From the NCBI GenBank assembly GCA_000149265.1, contig CH003198.1, forward strand, positions 4,071 to 68,070: a stretch of DNA of 64,000 nt, read 5' to 3'. Of the stretch, positions 45,301 to 54,649 are shown piece by piece. Position 1 is the first letter of the stretch, and every line of letters starts with the position of its first letter. The notes under the pieces are model-generated. The model was not told the origin of the DNA and did no database searches. It was given only the letters and a program-made list of their open reading frames with translations. This DNA comes from Ciona savignyi (taxonomy: Eukaryota; Chordata; Ascidiacea; Phlebobranchia; Cionidae). A program made the translations under genes and the position numbers.

Positions 45301-46339
45301 GAAGAGATTCGATGAACAAACTCCAAGGTGAAAATGTACAAAAATGTAAAAAAATAGAAAATGAAAAAGTAAAAATTTAACTAAAATTAAAAATTAAAAG
45401 GTTTAAAATAAAAATTTGAAAATGAAAACATTAAAAAATAATCAGAACAAAATACGGCAGAAAATTGAGTAATCAATTTCAATTTATTATAATTTTTCTG
45501 TGTCAGGTTTAAAATTTAAAAACGATACAATAAATATAGTAGTTGGTGTGAAATTGATGAAATATACGTAACTTGTAATAATGACCCAGTATTGATACAT
45601 CTGAAAATAATTGTGCAGACAACACATGTATCTGATGAACAACCATGCACAATTCAAGTACAATATTGAAATAATATTTTAAAATATTTTTACACAAGCC
45701 TTGAAAACCCACAACACTGTTGGGCTTGAGTATGTGGTCAGTTCATAAATGGAATATTGATTTGAAATCCTTTAATATTGCAGACTTAAGGAAGATTTAC
45801 AAAACATCAAGGCGAAGAATCAAGCCAAGCTTAACAATCTGCAGGTGATGCATTCAATATGATTCTACCAGGATTGAACAATGTACAACTATGATGTCTG
45901 GTTGTGTGGCGCAAAGGGTAAGGTTGGAGGACATGACAAGGAAGGGTTCTGGTTCTATACCCAACCCGACCCCTGTTAGATGGTTGTGTCCTTGGGCAAG
46001 GCACTTAACGGACATTGCCTGAACCCAGCAAATTAATGGGTTCTACCAAATTAAAGGAACGTGTCTATCATACACAACACACTGCAATAGCTCCGGTAAC
46101 CCGACGGTGGGCGCGAGGTGATCTGACGATTGCCAGTTTGTTAACCCCCTTGGTTTTCCATTCACGGGGATAATAAACATGGATATTATCCAAATAATTT
46201 TCCGACCCCCACCCAACAGATGAGGAAGAGGTTGCTTTCATCCAAGTTGGAATCCACGAAATCCAGTTACGATCTTCTCTCATCCGAGGTAGTTGAACTC
46301 AGCAAGATTGGAGATGAATTATCGTCCAAGGAATATTGA
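39323..46339 (+). CDS. Coiled-coil protein of unknown family, ~198-201 aa
   Basis: Seven exons in consistent phase: 39323-39361, 40314-40374, 40966-41060 or -41069, 44409-44489, 45188-45327, 45784-45844, 46220-46339 (TGA). The protein starts MSGKAGLEALKLK and is almost wholly charged helix: ERQIEELKLKNLALME, then a short VPFIHPETDDLIDSMD, then long heptad-like stretches such as LKKAASMLRSAIQEVG and LKRFDEQTPRLKEDL, ending SKIGDELSSKEY. No signal peptide or membrane segment. The size and helix content recall small kinetochore or centrosome subunits, but I do not recognise the family. The exon 3 donor is weak (GTTGGG or GTTGTT), so its end is uncertain. A 2.9-kb transposon fills most of intron 3. 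Confidence 0.7.
39818..40040 (+). mobile_element. SINE A, diverged, coiled-coil gene intron 1
   Basis: GGTTGGTTAGTGTGCCGC, GCAGGTTTAAAAC, GGTAACCCGACAGTGAGTGC. Sense to the gene; several internal deletions. Confidence 0.7.
40515..40742 (+). repeat. Dispersed repeat shared with 34460-34700
   Basis: Lies in intron 2. Matches the 34.5-kb copy in reverse through CTGGTGCACGTGGTATTGACAGG and AGCAACTTCTTAACATTCC. Possibly the remnant of a LINE or DNA element. Confidence 0.65.
41098..41393 (-). mobile_element. SINE A, full length, coiled-coil gene intron 3
   Basis: Complete copy, antisense to the gene; 78 bases separate it from the transposon at 41471. Confidence 0.85.
41471..44365. mobile_element. 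2.9-kb DNA transposon with ~560-bp terminal inverted repeats
   Basis: Left repeat 41471-42026 and right repeat 43800-44365 are near-perfect reverse complements. The outer end reads AGCTGGGTCATTCCATTT. If the element proper starts at GGGTCATTCC, a 4-bp AGCT duplication flanks it, but AGCT is palindromic, so this is ambiguous. The interior holds one decayed minus-strand gene and no recognised transposase. The 4-bp TSD would fit Chapaev-, Sola- or Academ-type elements; I cannot choose. Confidence 0.85.
42180..43245 (-). pseudogene. Decayed cargo gene of the TIR transposon (Cys-rich finger plus WP..DECWV domain)
   Basis: Minus-strand coding remnants. One stretch (42689-43036) contains VCCNPFGFHTEKLPRKSLR followed by KPGQKMCPSCAKV, a CC-H-C-C arrangement that looks zinc-binding. 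Another (42265-42507) contains YALGSYIIAIHDRKWYLGVV and EGDVMIQFM, resembling a Tudor/SH3-like barrel. Just beyond lies WPSRKDECWV. Proteins with this pair of ends are, as I recall, widespread in repeat-rich invertebrate genomes, but their function is unknown to me. The frame is broken at about two places. Confidence 0.6.
45898..46190 (+). mobile_element. SINE A, coiled-coil gene intron 6
   Basis: Sense copy with an altered head but intact from GGTTGTGTCCTTGGGCAAGG onward; its tail ends ~30 bases before the last exon's acceptor at 46219. Confidence 0.8.
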
Positions 46340-46442
46340 AATCTTTTTCACTTTTCCCCTTTAGTGCAGAGAATGTGGGGATGTTTAATCACTTTCTATT
46401 CACTCGCTGCTACAAATATAGTTTCACCACTGTGCTCTTGCA

Positions 46443-46448
46443 AATAAA
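46443..46448 (+). terminator. Poly(A) signal of the coiled-coil gene
   Basis: AATAAA 103 bases past the stop codon. Confidence 0.6.
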
Positions 46449-46654
46449 GATTTTTAAGTAACTTTGTTTTTTTAAAGTGTGACTAAATTGTTGAGGATAG
46501 AGATTAATGTTTCATTTAAAAACGGCGTTGTCACACTGGAAATATAATAACCCAAGTGTCCGCGTAGAGTCACTGGCATGTCACGGTGAACGTTTAAACC
46601 TAACAATCGGCCGTTGCGAACCTAATTTTCATTTGTTTTTAAATTTTATTCCAA

Positions 46655-46880
46655 CTTTTTATGCGTCGCCTTTCACCCGCTGGGTTGCAGGTTCGTAACT
46701 GGTCGCTAGCTAGTCGTCTAATTGGGCAAGGTACTTAACGGACATTGCCTCAACCAAGCAGATTATTAATTTGTAGCAAATTTAAGGACGTCTCAATCTA
46801 GGCATTACAGTAGCTCTGGTAACCCAACGGTGGGCGAGGTAATAGACAGTGTGGTAACGCCCCTTGCATATTTCGTTCCA
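46655..46880 (+). mobile_element. SINE A, diverged
   Basis: GCGTCGCCTTTCACCCGC, GGTTGCAGGTTCGTAACTGG and GTAACCCAACGGTGGGCG. The 3' end is decayed. Confidence 0.75.
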
Positions 46881-47344
46881 AGAAAATCAAAGATTTATTT
46901 AGTTATTTAAACACAGGAAATCAGTAACATGATACAATCCGTTAGGTTTTGCAATAGAACACGTCACACAATCTATATGAGTTAAATATTCGTCCCCGTA
47001 ATACGCAGGAAAATATCAAGCAGCTAGGTGGTGATAGAGAGCTGAAAGAGAGTTTCTATAAACATTATTCATTTATGTTCAGGCTACAGTTAACTATTTA
47101 CGGACTTACTGTTAAAAACAGACATAATTACTGACATAATGTTGAATACTAACTAATACTGTATTTATACATTATTCGGTATATAAGATATTTGGACCAA
47201 TCAACAGTTTAATTTGAAGCATTTACTTTCTAATTATGTTCTGGTTCGTTTCAAGTGCGGTGAACGCAGAAGTGTTTTGGTAAAAAAAACAGGTATTTAG
47301 GTGACGCGATCATATAGTCTGGCTTGATAGGTGTCCAAAGGCAT

Positions 47345-47590
47345 AATCTGATGGGTTAGTTCGTCACTTTGTTACCAAAGGATTGAAGGTTTAAAACTGG
47401 TCGCTAGCCGGTCCTTTGTGTCCTTGGGCAAAGCACTTAACGGACATTACTTGACACCAGCGGATTATTGGGTTCTACCAAATTTAAAAGAACGTGTCTA
47501 TCATACACAACACACTGCAATAGCTCTGGTAACCCGAAGGTGGGCGCGAGGTGATCTGACGATTGCCCGTGTGTTAACCCGCTTGCGTTA
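47345..47590 (+). mobile_element. SINE A
   Basis: Well preserved from GGGTTAGTTCGTCAC to GCCCGTGTGTTAACCCGC; the tail is missing and adjoins a decayed reversed SINE B. Confidence 0.8.
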
Positions 47591-48403
47591 CATAAAATCT
47601 GTCTCTAATCTTGTTTTTAACTGGATTATGTTTCGAACCCATGATGGTGTAGTTACTTAGTTGGTCTTAATATATAACTTAGCATATGTGTCGGTCGCTT
47701 TAAATATTCGGCCACACTACCTTTCTCTCACTGTTGACCTACATGCCCTCTGACCCCTTCGTACATTGAAAACTATTCCGTAACAAACCATTAATCTGGT
47801 ATACCCAATAAACGCGTTTGTTATGGGTTCCCTTCGGGTTTCGGATAAAAACACATTTTTATTTTTCAGGCATTTTTGGTCCCAAATTAATTACGAATCT
47901 ATTACCAGTTGATTTACTTCATCAAAACAAACTTAGTGTTAAACAGACGTTGCATCTTTCACATTACACGGATTTCCGAATCTGCCGGGATTTATATCGT
48001 CTCTATAAATATTTTCACTCTCTATGTATATGCAAACACCCACCGGTAGAAAGTCTAAGATTAGTCCAATATATTCTATTATACATGTTAAAATGCAATA
48101 TAAACCAAATGCAGCAAAAATGTATAGATTTATTTACCTTCTCCACACACTGGCAACCTTTATTTGCCCAACAATCCACACAGAAATATATACTGGAGCC
48201 GAGCATGGTGAACAAATAGTTTCCATGCATAGATTTGGGGATTCCCCCCCATTGTTACTCGACAAAACAATACTACTCGTCACATCCGGCCGCATATAAG
48301 TTCAATAAACTTGGACCGAATTCATTCGTGGCCGCATCTGCCGTGCAAACCATGTCCTTCCCACGTATTACAGGTGGTATATTGTGCTGGTTTGGTCCTG
48401 GGG

Positions 48404-48628
48404 TCGGAAACCTTTTGCTTCTGTTTGCTTCACTGGGAGCCGGAAAACTAATAACATTTTCGCAATAAAAGGAAAACAACACTGTGTGAGATAAAGACGC
48501 GAGTGTTCTTCTGTTTGTTTCACTTATGCATGGGTGTTAAACTTATTAAGCGCTCGCTACAGTAGCAATAAAATGAATAAGAGCCGCATCAGAAGGATAA
48601 AAGAGCTGCAGGTTGCCGACCCCTAGTA
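48404..48628. mobile_element. hAT-like non-autonomous element
   Basis: Ends CTGGGGTCGGAAACCTTTTG and GCAGGTTGCCGACCCCTAG are imperfect inverted repeats of the CAGGGGTCGGCAACC type common in hAT elements. The interior contains the AAGCGCTCGCTAC block also found at ~16.0 kb. Confidence 0.55.
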
Positions 48629-49018
48629 TAGATATATAAACAGCCCAAAACAAATATTTCAAGTACATTGTTATTCGATCCTAAATTAATATACAGTGGT
48701 CTTGAACTTAAAACTGCGGGGTGAAATTTATTTTCATTTGTTTCCTTTTTCACCTTGCTCCATATACTGTCATGACCACCCATTCTAAACTTGACGTCAC
48801 CACAATACGTTCTGCACTCATTGCTCTACTTCCAATATGGTCTTAACCAATTGATCTCAATTTAACTTAATTCTGTGGTTTTACGGCCGGGTTCGTATAA
48901 CTTCCTAAATTACTTGAACCTACTAGAAACTGACTACTTTGGCTCGTATGTTAAATGAGTTATGACCAACAAACCACGTTATGCTTGGACTGATTGACGT
49001 AGATAACCATAAATAAAC

Positions 49019-49124
49019 CGCATGTGTGGACGAATGACTAACGCGACCGATTCATGAAACGATTTGTATAAAAGCGATTTCAGAGGCGAGTTTATCTGTA
49101 ATTCTAAATTTAGCCTGGTTATAA
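49019..49124 (+). mobile_element. Decayed SINE B
   Basis: GTGTGGACGAATGACTAACGCGACCGATTC at the head (read in part); the B-box end is poorly kept (TTTAGCCTGGTT). Confidence 0.5.
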
Positions 49125-50114
49125 AGGATTGTAAGTTCACATTTTCTTCAATCAAAGAATTCCACTGACGGCGTGGAATATATGTTAAGTACGACGGCAA
49201 TGTGGTTATAAGGTGCGAGAAGCATGTAAACACGGAGGCACGTGTTATTGCTTATTTCTTTGTTTGTTTTATTTGTGCCAATTTTGTCTGGTTCAATCTG
49301 TCAACTCTGTATTCGTCGAATGATTTCTGTTCCCACATGCGCCTGAAAAGAACATAGAAAACATACCTTGCATCATGCAGCATTCTACGTCACATGTTTT
49401 ATCTTGGTACGTGATTTTGGTGCGTGTGCTGATTACTTGATGATAATCAACTCTTTGACAATAATTACCTGTCGCATTTATTGTTATCTTAAGCGCCAAA
49501 AACCGTTAGAGTTTACCGCCATTTCATTTTATATACCGTTGCATTGTGCTTTAAAGTAAGTTGTGATTTTATACTTCGTGAATACAAGCATTTTATACAA
49601 ATGTTGTTGAGAGCTGTTGACTACAGGCTATCGAGAACCCTGCTTAAAAGTGTAACAACTACGTTACATACGTGAGAATGCGTACTGGTGTAGATGTTAC
49701 AGATTTTGAATTACGTGTAAAATAAAAGGAAACAAACAAAATGCGTAAAACAGTGTATTAAAATTGTATAAACAATGTGGTATTAAAAGTGTATAGAGGG
49801 TGTATAAAATATATATAAACTGTGAATAAAAACAGACAACAAACGAGCCCTCCGTGCACGTTACATAGACACTTCTGGGTTATATAATAAACCCCCTCTT
49901 AATCTAAATGGATCAACATTTAAACACATTGCAACAGCTACGGCGATCCGACCGTAGTTATGACCCGGGACGAAATGTTACAACCATGTTACCACCAGGT
50001 ATTATACATGAGTCACAGATGGCTCTCTTGTTTATCAGAATGACGCGTGACATAATGACGTTGCAAGCTGCTGTTGCGATGAAATAGATTTCCGGCTTCA
50101 CCAACATTCCCAGG

Positions 50115-50335
50115 TTGGGTGAGATATTCATGTTTATCCCCGTGAATGGGAAAACCAAGGGGCTTAACACACGAGCAATTATCAGATCACCTCGCGCCCA
50201 TCGTCAGGTTACAGGAGCTATTGCAGTGTGATTTTATTTTAGAAAAATTCTGTTAAGTGCCTTGCCCAAGGACACAACAGACTAGCTAGCGACCAATTTC
50301 AAACCAGCAACCCTTCGGCTGAAAGACGACCAAGC
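50115..50335 (-). mobile_element. SINE A with internal deletion
   Basis: Tail and 3' half intact; the middle (CCTGAACCCAGCGG region) is missing; head GGTCGCTAGCTAGTC present. Confidence 0.75.
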
Positions 50336-50574
50336 AATTGCACCTTATACTTCCTTCACGCATTAATATGACGCCAAATTTTCAAACTACAAAGAACACA
50401 AGGTCATCATAATAGACAATAATGGACAATGGAACATGCAGTCACATGTTATACAATAAGCGATGCTTCCCCATCGATCCATGTTGTGCGATGCGACATG
50501 GTAACTACCCTGCTGGTGATGGCGATTGCCCAAGTTTACCTGTCATTGTACTTTATACAAGATGTTCTATTAAC

Positions 50575-50780
50575 CACGTAAATGGGAAAATGCAAGGGGG
50601 TTAACACACGGGCAATCGTCAGATCACCTCGCACCCACCGTCGGGTTAGCGGAGCTATTGCAGTGTGTTGTGTATGATTCACACGTTCCTTTACTTTTTT
50701 AGAACCCATTTATCCACTGGGTTCAGGCAATGTTCTCTGCAGTTTAATCTTACAAACCTCTGGCTAAAAAGCGACGGTCT
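50575..50780 (-). mobile_element. SINE A, partial
   Basis: TAAATGGGAAAATGCAAGGG to CATTTATCCACTGGGTTCAGG, with a decayed head around 50760-50780. Confidence 0.7.
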
Positions 50781-51349
50781 AACCCACCAAACCATTCGTG
50801 AATATGTAGGATTCAGATGTATCCAATGTACGGGCAGACGGCGAGTATTAGAAAACGTGGAGATAAAAAATCATGGCTGTCACAGCCGCAGTACCACGTG
50901 GTAGGTATGACTCTTTGTGGTGATGGATCTGTTTATGACGGAACAACCATTCATAATCGGATGACGACATAATGCAATATTGCATCACAATAGCCTGCCA
51001 CACTACGATAAAACGATTCGGGAAATCCCCTTTTATTTGAGAATTGCTTCGATTTTGACTTATTTAAATGATGCTTAAATTTATAATATCTTGATTTTAT
51101 TTTACTCGAATATTTGACGTTTTTTTCATCGTTTTAATAAAAGTTAATAAAAATCCATTCTATTGATTTATTTTTAGTTTTACACCGCCCGCTTGTACGA
51201 ATAGTGGTGAATGACAAGTTAAACTAAACTTTTGCTTGGTTTTAAATAAGGGTGCGACAAAAATGTATTTATCTGTTAATACGCGATGACTAATCGTAGC
51301 GAACTATTCTCCGTCGTTCTTAGGGGGAAACTAAAAGGATGGAAAGCGG

Positions 51350-51528
51350 GAAGGAGGGAAACTGCACGCCAAAATAAATATTAGGGAATAAGAGTTAGTT
51401 TTAAACATGGGGTTGGGGTTGGGGTTAGTTCTGGGGTTGAGATTAGTGTTAAGGGGAGGAATAAAATTAGTTTCTATAGTTTTAATAAGCAGTTTCCCTC
51501 CTTCCCTCTTTCCCTCCTTTTAGTGTTG
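51350..51528. mobile_element. MITE-like element, G-rich core
   Basis: Ends GGAGGGAAACTGCACGCC and GCAGTTTCCCTCC; the core GGGGTTGGGGTTGGGGTTAG could form a G-quadruplex. Related to 11955-12112. Confidence 0.55.
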
Positions 51529-51582
51529 ACCTCGTTCTTATAATTTATCTAAAATCGACCAGACAGCGATTATAAAACAATT

Positions 51583-51588
51583 TTTATT
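51583..51588 (-). terminator. Poly(A) signal of the IL-17 gene
   Basis: AATAAA on the minus strand, about 104 bases past the stop. Confidence 0.55.
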
Positions 51589-51691
51589 GAAAATAAATAG
51601 TAATAAATAGAAAAATAAGGTGATACATAAATAGAAAAAAAGGTATATGAATAGATAAGGCAAGATGATAGAAAAAGCACCGATATTGAAA

Positions 51692-52917
51692 CTATGGAAA
51701 TTGTTGTGGGACGATACAAGTGCATCCGATTGCAACTCGAACTTGAACTTTTCTGAACCCGGTAGTCGCAGTTCGTTTGAAGACGAACAGTCGCGCGTGT
51801 AGCGCCACAGATTGCAGGTTGAGGTTTTCACGACGTGTGCTTGGGTCGATGCAACCAGCGCATAGGCAAGTCGCGCTTGGAAGATATCTTGGATGCCTGG
51901 TTAAAAAAAAACGATATAAATTGGCGACCAATAAAGGGTGTTCGTCGAAATTTAAATCTATAAATAATATTAAGTGATCAAGGAAACGTTTTTTGTCGTA
52001 GTTTTAGGAGAAGACTTTTTACTGTTTTTTGAAATAATGACATTACAATCAGTAATATTAGATTTTTTATGTATGATTACGTCCAGAGAATTTACAGCCG
52101 CTTTTTTAACATTAAGTATGAAATACTCACCGATAAGGGTCGTAATTGGGCAGCAAGCTGTAAGGTGAGAGACTACGTTGCCCCACTGCTCTGTGGGTTG
52201 CTAGATAACCATCTGTCATCACAGGACACGTGTTCGACCGTTTGTGGCGGGAAACCACCGTCACGTGACTGGTACCGTTCATCAGTTTGCTGTACATCTC
52301 TCTCACAATCGGCTGCTTCATTATTTCCTCGCAATCATTTCTGCGATGGGAAAATAGATGCTTGTTATTAAATTTACCAGGGTAGATTACAAATGGGATG
52401 GGATATTCATGTTTATCACCGTGAATGGGAAAACCAAGGTTAACACACGGGCAATCGTCAGATCACCTCGCGCCCACCGCCGGGTTACCGGAGCTATTGC
52501 AGTGTGTTTTATATTACAGACACGCTTCTTTAATTTGGTAGAACCCAATAATCCGCTGGGTTCAGGCAATGTCCGTAAAGTGCCTTGCCCGAGGACACAA
52601 CCGACTAGTTTCGCATCTGCAACCTTTCGATTGAAAGGCGACGCACTTAACCACCAGACTAACCGGCCGGAAGAATAAATATTAAATCGTATAACATTTT
52701 TATAATAAAAAATTTGTGGCGTCGCAAATGGTTTTAATCGCAGTCACAAAATGGAAAGACCACGATTACAAGTACAAACTATTTAATTTTAGCTTACTTA
52801 CTTATCAATACCCGGTATTGCGCACTCCAGTTCTTTCATGATTGTCTTTCGTACAAAAGATGCCGCGTTTATCAGACCAATACAAACCACAAAGCTTAGA
52901 ACTTTAATTAATACCAT
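51692..52917 (-). CDS. IL17: Interleukin-17 family cytokine, 176 aa
   Basis: Secreted cystine-knot cytokine acting through IL-17 receptors. Three exons: 52802-52917 (ATG at 52917), 52131-52340 and 51692-51896 (TAG), 531 nt in phase. Residues 1-18 form a signal peptide (VLSFVVCIGLINA). The core has NTCPV (Cys 77), then RSLSPYSLLPNYDPYRHPRY, which matches the family's RSxSPW-Y..D..RxP pattern with Tyr in place of the usual Trp. CLCAGC follows (Cys 119, 121, 124), then IGCTC (167, 169). Additional cysteines lie at 32 and 42. Length and exon layout suit the family; ascidians are known to have several IL-17 genes, and which one this is cannot be told. TATA box at 52978-52985; sense SINE A in intron 1. 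Confidence 0.9.
52392..52673 (-). mobile_element. SINE A, near full length, IL-17 intron 1
   Basis: Complete except for a short gap in the head. Sense to the gene; its tail ends ~50 bases before the exon 2 acceptor. Confidence 0.85.
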
Positions 52918-54649
52918 GTTCGCTGATTTTCTTCGCTTCGAGTGATTTGATTATGAGCAAGCAGACTAACACTGTCGCTTTTATACTGTGGTAAATTCCC
53001 CCAAATATTCTGTCCCCGGTTAATCGAATCGATGAACATTTTCTGCTTTCAAGGGAAACAGGCTTGTTTCACTTTCGCGACTTCTATGACGTAATAAAAC
53101 AACGTAAGCGTCATAATTAATAGCGTCGCCTCATACCACGCGCCACGCAAAGATATGACGGCGGAATTCTACTAAATTTGATTTGATTTACATGTAAAAT
53201 TATGTGTAAAAAAAACAGGAATTTTTAAACATTAGTTAAAGGAGGGAAATTTCTTCTGGTTCAATTCATTGTTACTTCATAATGCATGATACGCAACAAT
53301 GGTCATCTTTATAAATAGAACACCGTCTGGACCTCACATAGCGCCAGGAGCGTCATATTTTGTGGCACCGAACGTCAAAAGTTCGATATTATCCAAAATT
53401 CGTAGAATAATTCTACAGTTTTAAGAATCACTTTGATTCGTGCTGTTTTACTTTAAAAGTATGAGAAGAGTTTGAACCGAAGTGAAACAAAGTAACCAAC
53501 CTCATTCAAATCACGTCCATGCCTACTGTGCAAATGTTTTCTCTATAACTTCTATTATGACGAAACAGTGCCAATAATAATGGGCTCTGTGACTGAATAG
53601 ACTGGTAGCTATAATTGTATACATAGCGACAATGGGAATTCTTACGTAGCTTTATGTCGTCACAGTCATTATTGGATAGTTTTAAACACTAGTTAGCCGA
53701 ATATTAGTGGTTATAAATCCTCTAATTGGCTGATTATTAATGCAATGAGTTCGCTAAGTTTGTGGTGCGGGTTGAACAATCGAATCAAACGCGAGGTGTA
53801 GCTGCAGTCGTATCGATGCACTAACAATCCAATGCTTATTTCGTCACAATGTATTCACCAGTAACCGACCAATGAGATGATGGATACAGAACCGTCGTCT
53901 TGACGCTGCAGTTGCCATGGTTCCACGAAGAAACAGTGAATCAGGGTTCCAGCGAATCGACAGCCACAAGTCAGAAGTAACTTGACGAAGAGTTGTTTAT
54001 TATTAGTCCAGTTGCGAGTCTGGTTATTTTTAGTGCTCAATAGTTTGTTTATTATTTATATTTGTGTGATGTTAAGACACGTTTTGAAAGTAAGAAGTTA
54101 AAGATAAATTGGAATTGTTCAAAGTCTGTCTCAATTTTATCGAAAAAGGTTAAAAGTTTAAACTATTCGAACTATTAAATTGTTACAACATTCTTGTTTG
54201 TTTGTTCGTGTCATAAGTGAGCGTTGCAAACGTAACAATCCTGATAATTACGTCATAACTACGCAAGATGCGCATGAATCCATCTGTAATAAGTACGTGA
54301 CGATGTTTTGTACAAGATTTTAGAATCGTTTGAAGCGATTATTTCGTAATAGACGCCGCTCGATAGCGTATATTCGCCCAGAATAGTGTGTTGTCATAAT
54401 CCGAATTGTAAATACAAACTACGTAACAATTGTACTGTTGCGTTTCAATAGATATTTAAAAAACGTTTAATTAGAACTTGTGAAGCAGCAACTTGGAATA
54501 ATCACGCCTTTGTGACGAAGTTTACGTAACAGCTACGTCAGAGCCATCACGAACTATCAAATCGAAGACGGATTCGAAATGTTTGTATTTGTTGCCGCGG
54601 AGTAACACTTTGGTAATTATGAAACGTTTTTTCAGAATATTACGTCATA
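52918..54649. other. Intergenic between IL-17 and the DUF4587 gene
   Basis: Shared upstream space of two divergent genes. No repeat family or exon recognised. Just before the right-hand gene, TTTTTTCAG precedes a ten-base-scale leader to the ATG. Confidence 0.45.
52978..52985 (-). promoter_or_regulatory. TATA box of the IL-17 gene
   Basis: TATAAAAG on the minus strand, ~60 bases upstream of the start codon, placing initiation near 52950. Confidence 0.65.

Larger units (their letters stand above)
46449..49018. other. Intergenic, repeats only
   Basis: Two SINE A copies, a decayed reversed SINE B at ~47600-47716 and a hAT-like short element at 48404-48628. The open stretch at 47818-48219 shows no signature. 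Confidence 0.5.
49125..51582. other. Intergenic downstream of IL-17
   Basis: Two reversed SINE A copies and a G-rich MITE-like element. A Cys-bearing minus-strand stretch at 49293-49499, with a possible splice at ~49364, has no ATG and no family match, so it is not called as a gene. Confidence 0.45.

Noticed and set aside
47818-48219. A 133-aa plus-strand frame as a gene
   Set aside because: No signal, domain, splice context or compositional support; it lies in repeat-rich intergenic DNA.
49293-49499. Small Cys-bearing protein on the minus strand
   Set aside because: It has no ATG, no signal peptide and only a possible downstream splice; Cys spacing matches no family I know.
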